Part shown: piece by piece, positions 47,355 through 57,491 of the stretch
Layout of the letters: each line of letters begins with the position of its first letter
Position numbering within the stretch: position 1 is the first letter of the stretch
Assembly (NCBI GenBank): GCA_036675475.1
Contig: JAKFEY010000021.1
Location: 21,527 to 85,526 of the forward strand
Length of the DNA stretch: 64,000 nt
Direction: 5' to 3'
Source: JALYRV01 sp036675475
GTDB lineage: Bacteria > Acidobacteriota > Vicinamibacteria > Vicinamibacterales > SCN-69-37
Translations under genes and position numbers: made by a program
The notes under the pieces: model-generated
What the model was told of the DNA's origin: nothing
Databases searched by the model: none
The model's input: only the letters and a program-made list of their open reading frames with translations

Positions 47355-47558
47355 CTACGTCGCTTTCCGCTTCGCAGGCCGGCTCAGATCCCGGATGGCG
47401 TCCTTTCCGACCCATCGCGCTGGAGGCACTGTGGAGGCCGCGAGCCTGCGCGCGACCTTCAGGGCCTCCGCGCGCATCGCCGGGCTTCTATGCCCGATGC
47501 CGCGCAGCGCCCAGCTCACGCCCTTCGTCACAAAGTTGCGATCGTCGAGGGCGGCCGT
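47355..47558 (-). pseudogene. Remnant of a DNA alkylation repair (AlkD-like) gene, C-terminal end
   Basis: About 66 residues resemble the last part of AlkD-like HEAT-repeat DNA alkylation repair proteins: DDRNFVTKGVSWALRGIGHR, then RWVGKDAIRDLS near the stop. Upstream of 47558 the frame loses similarity and no start or ribosome site is present; the remaining 85 bases to the next gene carry nothing recognisable. Most of the gene (about 160 residues) is missing, so this is a relic. Confidence 0.6.
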
Positions 47559-47644
47559 CGCGGTTTTTCCTGGAGCCGCGGCGCTCGAGCCATGCGAGCG
47601 CCGCGCTGAGGGATGGAGGCGATGTCCGGGGCATGCCCCGATGA

Positions 47645-48154
47645 TTATCGTCCGAGCCGGACCACGACGCCGCCCATGATGTCGGCCGTCGTGCCGACGA
47701 AGTCCCACTCGATGCCGCGGATGCGGAGCTCGCCGAAGAGGCCGACGCGATCGTTCAGGCTGACGCGCGTGCCGCCCGCGAACGAGATAGTTGGCGTCCA
47801 GTCTGTTTCGATGGCGTCGCCGCTCTCGCGAAACGTGCCGATGCCGGCTCCGAGGTACGGCGTGAAGCGGCCGATCGGCAGGTGATACTGCAGCTGCGCC
47901 TCGGGCCCGATCACCGTCGACGGCCCGAACTGCTGCTCCGGCTTTGCGAACACCACGCTGCCTTCCACGACGAAGTTCGCGCCAAGGTCGCGGCTGACAC
48001 GTACGGTGAATGCCGGCGTTGTCCCGGTCCCCGACAAATCGAAGTTCATCGCGCCACCGCCAGCAAGCAGTGACGTTTCGTTCTGTGCGTATGCGGACAC
48101 CGGGCCCGCGATGAGAAGGGCGGATGCAAATGAAAGTGTGCGAATGAGTGTCAT
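47645..48154 (-). CDS. Outer-membrane beta-barrel protein
   Basis: 169 residues: signal peptide (MTLIRTLSFASALLIAGPVSAYA), then alternating amphipathic strands (PAFTVRVSRDLGANFVVEGSVVF, FTPYLGAGIGTF, FGELRIRGIEWDFVG) and a final strand ending in VVVRLGR. The size fits an eight-stranded OmpW/OmpX-like barrel. The function is unknown; such proteins serve as small channels or adhesins. It is followed by two paralogous secreted proteins on the same strand upstream. Confidence 0.78.
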   Translation of the reverse strand: MTLIRTLSFASALLIAGPVSAYAQNETSLLAGGGAMNFDLSGTGTTPAFTVRVSRDLGANFVVEGSVVFAKPEQQFGPSTVIGPEAQLQYHLPIGRFTPYLGAGIGTFRESGDAIETDWTPTISFAGGTRVSLNDRVGLFGELRIRGIEWDFVGTTADIMGGVVVRLGR

Positions 48155-48187
48155 GGCGTTGTCCTGATTTTCAAGCGGCGTTCCAAC

Positions 48188-48811
48188 TTAGAAATCCCGT
48201 TTCACGATCACGCCGAAGCGAAGCTGCGGGCGCTCGTTGTCGTCGAGCACCGGAGGGAAGCCGGCGATGCCGTACGCGACGAGCGTCCAGCGGTCATCGA
48301 GCCGCAGGCCGGCGTCGGCGCCGACCGCGAGCCGCGTGCGAAGGCTGCGGTTCTCGCTGACCTGCTGAAACGGCTCCGGATCGTGACTGTGCGACGGAAG
48401 GATCCAGGTCTCGGTTTCCAGGTCCACCAGCTGCAAATCGACCCCCGCCAGCGCGCCGGCCTGCACGCTCCGCGACGCCGGCGTCCCCGCGCGCAGAAGC
48501 AGAGAGGCGTCGAGCACCGACGTCTCGGTGATCGTGGTCGTGTCGGCGTTGAACGTCACGTCCCGGCGCCACCGTTGCGAGGATGGAAAGCGCCGACCCG
48601 CCTCGACACGAAGACTCCAGAGCCTCGACAGCGGCATGTCGGCGCCGACTGCATAGATAGGCCTGGATCCGGGTGTCGCGTCAGCGCTCGATCCGATCAT
48701 GCCGACGGCGACATTCAACGTGGCGCGCGGCGCATCAGTGGATGTTTGCGCGGCCGCCGGCGCGGCCATGCCAAGAGCGGCAATCAAGAGTGCGATGCGG
48801 CGATGCGGCAT
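48188..48811 (-). CDS. Secreted barrel-like protein, paralogue of 48814-49482
   Basis: 207 residues from MPHRRIALLIAALGMAAPAAA (signal peptide). The mature chain is beta-rich and ends RPQLRFGVIVKRDF, an outer-membrane-type C-terminus with a terminal Phe. The block LNVAVGMIGSSADATPGSRPIYAVGADMPLSRLWSLRVEAGRRFP aligns with LNLALGSVGSTSESLSGSLAALSIGTDIPLTRRWGLRLEAGQRLP of the neighbour, showing a tandem duplication. The start codon lies three bases after the neighbour's stop. Confidence 0.72.
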   Translation of the reverse strand: MPHRRIALLIAALGMAAPAAAQTSTDAPRATLNVAVGMIGSSADATPGSRPIYAVGADMPLSRLWSLRVEAGRRFPSSQRWRRDVTFNADTTTITETSVLDASLLLRAGTPASRSVQAGALAGVDLQLVDLETETWILPSHSHDPEPFQQVSENRSLRTRLAVGADAGLRLDDRWTLVAYGIAGFPPVLDDNERPQLRFGVIVKRDF

Positions 48812-48813
48812 GA

Positions 48814-49482
48814 CTAGAACACCCGCTTCAGCATGATCCCGGCGCGCGGCTGCACGCGGCGGTCGTTGCTCCACGGAGACTGATACCCGATGATGCCGTG
48901 CAGCAGCACGGACCAGCGATCGCCAAACGACCGGCCGGCCTCCATGCCCGCCGCGAAGATCGGCCGCGCCTCCATCGTCTCTTCACGCCGCACGTCGATG
49001 TCGTCGAGATTGTCGAGACTGTGCGGCTGCGCCGTCATGCGTTCCACGTCGACCCAGTTCACGCCGACGCCTCCGAGCACGGCCACTTCGAACCTGCTGT
49101 CCCCGGGAGGCGAGTTGAAGCGCGCGAACAGCGACAGATCGCCAAGCGCGGTCTCGTCGATCTCCGTCGTTCGCTGCACCGGAAAGGCGCGCACGAACTC
49201 CGGAGCCTGCGGATCGGGCCGATACAGGTACACCGTCATCTGCTCGCGCGACTGCCGGTGGCGCGGCAGGCGCTGGCCCGCCTCGAGGCGGAGGCCCCAT
49301 CGGCGCGTCAAGGGGATGTCAGTGCCGATCGAAAGCGCCGCCAGCGACCCCGACAGGGATTCGGACGTCGACCCCACGCTTCCCAATGCCAGATTGAGTG
49401 ATGGCGATGGCTTCTCGCCTTGCGCGCGGGCCGGAGCCGCGACGGCGATCACCAGCAGGCCCGCGGCCATGAATGTGCGCAT
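48814..49482 (-). CDS. Secreted barrel-like protein, paralogue of 48188-48811
   Basis: 222 residues from MRTFMAAGLLVIAVAAPARA (signal peptide). It is beta-rich and ends VQPRAGIMLKRVF, again a terminal Phe as in outer-membrane barrels. Shared features with the downstream paralogue include the early LNLALGSVGS block, a middle LAVLGGVGVNWVDVE-type strand, and DRWSVLLHGIIGYQSPWSNDRRVQPR. Earlier in-frame Mets lie in antisense of the deacetylase gene and were rejected. Confidence 0.72.
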   Translation of the reverse strand: MRTFMAAGLLVIAVAAPARAQGEKPSPSLNLALGSVGSTSESLSGSLAALSIGTDIPLTRRWGLRLEAGQRLPRHRQSREQMTVYLYRPDPQAPEFVRAFPVQRTTEIDETALGDLSLFARFNSPPGDSRFEVAVLGGVGVNWVDVERMTAQPHSLDNLDDIDVRREETMEARPIFAAGMEAGRSFGDRWSVLLHGIIGYQSPWSNDRRVQPRAGIMLKRVF

Positions 49483-49496
49483 ACCTGTTATGCGTA

Positions 49497-50213
49497 TCAG
49501 AAGGGCAATGCGGCTCGCCCGCGGGCGGGCCACGCACGGCGCCAGGTCTCGACACCGAGAATCTGGCGGAGATTCGGCTTCGACAGAAAGTGATGCTCGA
49601 CGGACTTGTGCTGCGTCTTGTGGGCGCGCAGCGCCGCTTCCTTCCTGCCGGCCCAGGCCGACACGTCGACGACGATGTCGACGCCAGGCTTCTGAGCGGC
49701 GTCCGGCGACGCTTCTTCCCAGGGCTCGAGCGGTGTCGTCCACAGCAGCTCCTCGACGGCGTGCGCGTCGCCAAGCTCCGGATACCAGCGCGCGTCGGCG
49801 GCAGCCGACACCGCGTCGCTCGTGAACCGCGAGATGGCCACGTGATCGGGATGCACGTTGAAGCCGTTCGGATCGAACGAGCCCACCAGCGCCGGCGTTT
49901 CGGCACGGATGATGCCGACGAGCGTGCGCCGGATGTCGTCCGGCGGCGCCGAGGCCAGCTCCTTGTCCTTGTAGCCGAGCAGATGAATTTCCGAGATGTC
50001 GAGCACGCACGCCGCATCGCGCAGCTCGGCCTCGCGCGTCTCGCCGAGATCCTCGGCGCGGCACACGGGCGGATCGCCGCACTTGCCTTTGTCACCGAGC
50101 GTGGCGCACGCCAGCACGACGCGCCAGCCCTTCGATCGCAGCAGGCAAATCGTGCCCGCGGCGCCAAACGTCTCATCGTCGGGGTGGGCATAGATGAAGA
50201 GGGCCGACGGCAT
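49497..50213 (-). CDS. PIG-L / LmbE family N-acyl deacetylase
   Basis: 238 residues. The zinc site is intact: IYAHPDDE (H10, D13) and HPDH (about residues 122-125). This Rossmann-like family removes acyl groups from GlcNAc-type sugars, mycothiol/bacillithiol precursors or other substrates; here the substrate is open. ATG at 50213 is preceded by TACGAT six bases upstream, a possible leaderless promoter. It is divergent from the Tag gene through a gap holding a REP-like hairpin. Confidence 0.9.
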   Translation of the reverse strand: MPSALFIYAHPDDETFGAAGTICLLRSKGWRVVLACATLGDKGKCGDPPVCRAEDLGETREAELRDAACVLDISEIHLLGYKDKELASAPPDDIRRTLVGIIRAETPALVGSFDPNGFNVHPDHVAISRFTSDAVSAAADARWYPELGDAHAVEELLWTTPLEPWEEASPDAAQKPGVDIVVDVSAWAGRKEAALRAHKTQHKSVEHHFLSKPNLRQILGVETWRRAWPARGRAALPF

Positions 50214-50231
50214 TGCGATATCGTAGCGTTT

Positions 50232-50256
50232 GCCGGGGCTGAAGCCCCGGCCTACC
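50232..50256. repeat. REP-like hairpin (GGGGC-TGAA-GCCCC type)
   Basis: GCCGGGGC (50232-50239), loop TGAA, GCCCCGGC (50244-50251), then CTACC, touching the Tag ATG at 50257. A matching element with the same 8-base stem, TGAG loop and CTACC tail lies inside metH at 54229. Confidence 0.75.
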
Positions 50257-50835
50257 ATGCGCTGCAGCTGGGCCGGCACCGATCCGCTCTACATCAGGTA
50301 CCACGACGAGGAATGGGGCGTGCCGCTGCACGACGACCGGCGGCTCTTCGAGATGCTGATCCTCGAAGGCGCGCAGGCCGGCCTCAGCTGGATCACGATT
50401 CTGCGCAAGCGTCCGGCCTACCGGAAGGCGTTCGACAATTTCGATCCGAAGAAGGTCGCGCGCTATGACGCGAAGAAGAAGCGCGCGCTGCTCGCCGATG
50501 CCGGCATCGTGCGCAACCGTCTGAAGATCGAATCGGCCATCACCAACGCGCAGGCCTTCCTCGACGTGAAGAAAGAGTTCGGATCTTTCGACAAGTACAT
50601 CTGGCAGTTCGTCGGCGGCAAGCCGATCGTGAACCGGCGGATGACGATGACGGATGTGCCGGCGGTGACGCCGGAGTCAGACGCGATGAGCCGGGACCTG
50701 AAGACGCGCGGCTTCCGGTTTGTCGGCTCGACGATCTGCTACGCGTTCATGCAGGCGACCGGCATGGTCAACGATCACGTTGAGGGCTGCCCTGCCCGAG
50801 GCCGAGCAGCGGCGCGAGGATCATCCCGGCGATGA
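50257..50835 (+). CDS. tag: DNA-3-methyladenine glycosylase I
   Basis: 192 residues, normal for Tag. The zinc-snap ligands are present: C3 in MRCSW, H16 in YHDEEWG, and His/Cys in MVNDHVEGC. Other hallmarks are VPLHDDRRLFEMLILEGAQAGLSW and FRFVGSTICYAFMQATG. It removes 3-methyladenine from DNA in base excision repair. The last 23 codons overlap the convergent rhomboid gene; the tail GRAAARGSSRR is not family-like and is shaped by that overlap. An in-frame GTG nine codons earlier lies in the hairpin repeat. Confidence 0.95.
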   Translation: MRCSWAGTDPLYIRYHDEEWGVPLHDDRRLFEMLILEGAQAGLSWITILRKRPAYRKAFDNFDPKKVARYDAKKKRALLADAGIVRNRLKIESAITNAQAFLDVKKEFGSFDKYIWQFVGGKPIVNRRMTMTDVPAVTPESDAMSRDLKTRGFRFVGSTICYAFMQATGMVNDHVEGCPARGRAAARGSSRR

Positions 50836-51460
50836 AGCCGCCGATGTGCGCGAGATAGGCGACGCCGCCTGTCTCCGACGAGGTCGCGGCCACCGACCCA
50901 AAGCCGTTGACGAACTGCATCAGGATCCAGAGGCCGAGCATGAACACGGCGGGCACGGCCGCCACGCCGCCCCACGTGAGCACGTACACCTTGTTGCGCG
51001 GGAACATCAGCAGATAGCCGCCGAGCACGCCGCTGATGGCGCCTGATGCGCCGACGGTGGGGATCATCGAGTCCTGGTTGAACAGAATGTGCGCGAGCGC
51101 CGCCGCCACGCCCGTGGCGAGATAGAACACGAAGAAGCGGCCGTGGCCGATGCGGTGCTCGACGTTGTCGCCGAACACCCAGAGGAACAACATGTTGCCC
51201 AGCAGGTGGCCCCAGCCGCCGTGCAGGAACATGGACGTGAACAGCGTGGACCAGACCGGCAGGTCGATCAGCGGCGGCAGGTCGGTGCCCTGCGAGTACT
51301 CGCGCGGCACGACGCCCCAGCCTTCGACGAACGCCTGAAGCGCCGCTTCGCCCGGCTGACTGAGCTCGAGGAAGAACGCCAGGATGTTCAGCGCGATGAA
51401 CGAGATCGTGACGAACGCAACGCCTTGACCTTTGATGTTCTCGTCGCCAACGGGCAGCAT
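50768..51460 (-). CDS. Rhomboid family intramembrane serine protease
   Basis: 230 residues with six to seven membrane helices. The catalytic serine lies in VGASGAISGVLGGY and the histidine in LAHIGGFIAGM; the conserved TSMFLHGGWGHLLGNMLFLWVFG loop is intact. It cleaves transmembrane segments of unknown substrates. An amphipathic N-terminus (MLPVGDENIKGQG) is typical of this bacterial subgroup. It overlaps tag by 68 bases at the 3' end and follows metH on the same strand after a tandem repeat. Confidence 0.93.
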   Translation of the reverse strand: MLPVGDENIKGQGVAFVTISFIALNILAFFLELSQPGEAALQAFVEGWGVVPREYSQGTDLPPLIDLPVWSTLFTSMFLHGGWGHLLGNMLFLWVFGDNVEHRIGHGRFFVFYLATGVAAALAHILFNQDSMIPTVGASGAISGVLGGYLLMFPRNKVYVLTWGGVAAVPAVFMLGLWILMQFVNGFGSVAATSSETGGVAYLAHIGGFIAGMILAPLLGLGQGSPQRDR

Positions 51461-51477
51461 GGGGAAACCCTCTGGAT

Positions 51478-51531
51478 GATCTGGTGATTTGGTGATTTGG
51501 TGATTTGGTGATTTGGTGATCTCGTGATCTG
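51478..51531 (+). repeat. 8-base tandem repeat (GGTGATTT) at the metH stop codon
   Basis: Six units of GGTGATTT or a one- or two-base variant (GGTGATCT, CGTGATCT) fill nearly the whole gap between rhomboid and metH, ending one base before the metH stop. A shorter copy (GGTGATCT, CGTGATCT) overlaps the stop codon of the hydrolase at 57447. Confidence 0.8.
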
Positions 51532-55268
<3,737 letters not shown>

Positions 55269-55272
<4 letters not shown>

Positions 55273-55694
55273 TTCTTCCCAATCGCGAAAAGCGTGCGCG
55301 GGCCGCGCACGAACATGGTGCCCCCCGCAATCGCGGGCGTGGCCATCAGCGGCTCGCCCATCGCGTTCTGCGCAAGCAGCTCGAAGGAGGGGCCGGTCCT
55401 GACGACGAAGATGTCGCCGTCTTCGCTCGACGCGTACAGGCGGCCGTCGGAAATGACCGGCGACGCGCTGAAGCCCGAGCCCTTGTGCAGCAGGCGCGAG
55501 CGATAGACCTCGGCGCCGGTGCGGTAGTTGTAGCTGTCGAAAATGCCGGCGTTGCCGAGCACATCGGCCACACCGGACGCGTCGACGCCCCGGAACGACG
55601 GCCAGATCTCGAGCGCGGCCTGCGCGGCGCGCGCGCTGGTGGACACGACGGCGAGCGATGCGACACACAGCACGAGCGCGACGCGCGGCCTCAT
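55269..55694 (-). CDS. Internally deleted PQQ-like propeller protein
   Basis: 141 residues with signal peptide (MRPRVALVLCVASLAVVSTSARA). It starts like a full-length secreted propeller (EIWPSFRGVDASGVADV, compare EWSRFRGPNGSGIS at 17735) and then jumps, near residue 45, to the last blades (SASPVISDGRLYASSEDGDIFVV and MATPAIAGGTMFVRGPRTLFAIGKK, compare YATPALADGRIYVRSRNTLFAFGK). About 330 middle residues are missing. The frame is intact and coupled by ATGA overlaps to both the ArsR-methyltransferase and metH, so it may persist as an operon spacer or a small secreted protein. Confidence 0.75.
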
Positions 55695-56710
55695 CGTTTC
55701 TCCTTCTTCGTGCCGCCGGCGACCAGCACGGTGAACGGGTCGCCGGTTTTCCGCGCGCCGACACGCAGCTGCACGCGTGAGAAGCCGGCGGCCGCCATCA
55801 TCTTCTTGAGCTCGACGTCCTTGAACCCGAGCCAGCGATCCCCGAGCGTCTCCCTGACCCACGCCTGATCGTGCTGGCGCAGATCGAGCACGAGCAGCTT
55901 GCCGCCCGGACGCAGCACGCGCTCGGCCTCGGCGAGCGCCTTCGCAGGATCGCTCGCGTGGTGCAGCGCCTGCGACAGCACCGCGACATCCACCGACGCG
56001 TCCGCGAGCGGCAGCTCTTCGAGCTCGCCGCGCTTCCACGCGATGTTCGCCACGTTGCGCCGCTTCGCGAGTGCCTTCGCGCGCGCGAGCATGTCCGGCG
56101 ATCGATCGATCGCCGTCACCCTCTTCGCCCACCGCGCCGCTTCGATCGTCAGGTAGCCGTCGCCGCAGCCGAGGTCCGCCACCTCGACAGCCGGCAGCAG
56201 ATAGCTGATGGCGCGCGCCCACGCGGGCCAGCTGCGCCCAGGCACGAGCTGCCGCGCATCCTCAGACGCGCCATGCTCGGCGAAGCTTTCCTTGCGCAGC
56301 CTCAGCACTTCCTGCAACTTCGCATCGTCGGCGCGCAGCACCGGGTCGGATGCCTGCTCGAATTGTGCCCGCAGCATTACCCAGAGGGCTTCACTGGCGG
56401 CGGGGACCCCTGCACCCCGCCTGGCTCGCTCACTCGCGGGGCCCCCTGCGCCCCACTCCGTTCGCTCGCGCTCGTCCCGGGAATCGCGAATCGCCGGGTT
56501 GAGCCGGAACCATGTGTATCCGCCGGATCGCTCTTCGGACACCAACCCGGCGTCGCGCAGCAGGCCGAGATGGCGCGACACGCCCGACTGGGCGATGCCG
56601 ACGATGCCGGTGAGTTCGGTGACGTTGAGGGCCTCGGCGGCGAGCAGGCGCAGCACGCGGAGGCGGACCTCGTCGCCGAGCAGCCGGAACAGGCCGGCAG
56701 ACGCACGCAT
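55691..56710 (-). CDS. ArsR-type HTH regulator fused to SAM-dependent methyltransferase
   Basis: 339 residues from MRASAGLFRLLGDEVRLRVL. The ArsR winged helix (1-75) has GIVGIAQSGVSRHLGLLRDAGLV. A repeat-derived linker (79-105) follows, then a class I methyltransferase domain (about 150-330) with VADLGCGDGYLTIEAA and LSQALHHASDPAKALAEAERVLRPGG. Such fusions occur upstream of metH in many bacteria and fit sensing of the SAM/SAH cycle; here metH is in the same operon. An AT-rich site upstream suggests autoregulation. TATATT lies seven bases before the ATG. Confidence 0.88.
   Translation of the reverse strand: MRASAGLFRLLGDEVRLRVLRLLAAEALNVTELTGIVGIAQSGVSRHLGLLRDAGLVSEERSGGYTWFRLNPAIRDSRDERERTEWGAGGPASERARRGAGVPAASEALWVMLRAQFEQASDPVLRADDAKLQEVLRLRKESFAEHGASEDARQLVPGRSWPAWARAISYLLPAVEVADLGCGDGYLTIEAARWAKRVTAIDRSPDMLARAKALAKRRNVANIAWKRGELEELPLADASVDVAVLSQALHHASDPAKALAEAERVLRPGGKLLVLDLRQHDQAWVRETLGDRWLGFKDVELKKMMAAAGFSRVQLRVGARKTGDPFTVLVAGGTKKEKR
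56400..56473 (-). repeat. Two tandem GC-rich repeat units inside the ArsR-methyltransferase gene
   Basis: Units at 56400-56435 and 56436-56473 share GCGGGG.CCCCTGC.CCCC..CT and end with GCTCGCTC-like bases. They encode residues 79-105 (a Gly/Ala/Arg/Glu linker, WGAGGPASERARRGAGVPAA) between the HTH and the methyltransferase domain, in frame. Confidence 0.65.
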
Positions 56711-56784
56711 ATCTATCAATATATATGTATGGATTGGTTTAGGCAAGAGCCAGAACTCGTTGACTGGGCTATACTTAGCCCCGC
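56711..56784. promoter_or_regulatory. Divergent AT-rich promoter region with candidate ArsR operator
   Basis: A 74-base gap, AT-rich in a G+C-rich genome. ATCAATATATATGTAT (56715-56730) has a perfect ATATATAT core with near-symmetric flanks and overlaps the minus-strand -10 TATATT, so a bound repressor would block transcription. Plus strand: TATACT (56770-56775), nine bases before GTG 56785. The regulator is presumed to be the ArsR fusion itself. Confidence 0.5.
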
Positions 56785-57447
56785 GTGACGTCAGAGTTCA
56801 CGTTTGAAACCGAGCACGGGCCGATCACGGCGCGTCGCTATTCCGCGCACGAGCCGCGGGCGGCCGTCATTTTCGCCCATGGCGCCGGGGCCGGGCAGAT
56901 GCATCCCTTCATGATGGCGGCCGCATCCGCGTTCACCGCCGCCGGCTTCGAGACAGTGACGTTCGATTTTCCGTACATGGAGGCCGGACGGCGCGCGCCG
57001 GATCCCGCTCCCACACTGGAAAAGACGTTCGCCGCGGTCGCCAGAGAGTGCTGCGGCCGCTGGCTGAACGGCGGCACGCCGTACTTCGTGGGCGGCAAGT
57101 CGATGGGTGGGCGCATCGCCTCGCAGGCGGCGGCGCATGGCCTGTTCGATCGCGATCCCGTGGGACTCGTGTTCCTCGGATATCCGCTGCACCCGCCGTC
57201 GAATGCCGAGAAGCGTCGCGACGAGCACCTGTCGAAGGTGAAGAGCCCGATGCTGTTCGTGCACGGCACGCGCGATCCGTTCGGATCGCCCGACGAGATG
57301 CAGGCGCTGGTCAAAACGCTCAAGCGCGCGACGCTCGCCATGATCGAAGGCGGCGGGCACTCGTTCGAAGCGCCCCAGCGGGATGGCGGCGATCGCTCGA
57401 CGCAGGCGTTCGAAGCCGCGATTGCCTGGATGAAAGATATCTGTTGA
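56785..57447 (+). CDS. Alpha/beta hydrolase, KANL3/Tex30-like
   Basis: 220 residues. The nucleophile elbow GGKSMGGR, the acid in HGTRDPFGSP and the histidine in GGGHSF give a complete triad; the start FAHGAGAGQMHPFMM and FDFPYMEAGRRAPDP are typical of the Tex30/KANL3-like dienelactone-hydrolase-type group. Physiological substrate unknown. The GTG start sits nine bases after a -10 and has no Shine-Dalgarno. Its stop codon lies inside a GGTGATCT-type repeat. Confidence 0.85.
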   Translation: MTSEFTFETEHGPITARRYSAHEPRAAVIFAHGAGAGQMHPFMMAAASAFTAAGFETVTFDFPYMEAGRRAPDPAPTLEKTFAAVARECCGRWLNGGTPYFVGGKSMGGRIASQAAAHGLFDRDPVGLVFLGYPLHPPSNAEKRRDEHLSKVKSPMLFVHGTRDPFGSPDEMQALVKTLKRATLAMIEGGGHSFEAPQRDGGDRSTQAFEAAIAWMKDIC

Positions 57448-57468
57448 TCTGGTGATCTCGTGATCTGC
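57445..57468 (+). repeat. Short copy of the GGTGATTT-type repeat overlapping a stop codon
   Basis: TGATCTGGTGATCTCGTGAT and two more bases; the first TGA is the stop codon of the hydrolase. The units match the tail of the tandem array at 51478-51531. Confidence 0.7.
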
Positions 57469-57491
57469 TGAGTTTAGGGCGCGCGGCTGGC

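Noticed and set aside
51478..51531. Possible CRISPR array
   Set aside because: Units are 8 bases without spacers and there is no cas gene; it is a simple tandem repeat.
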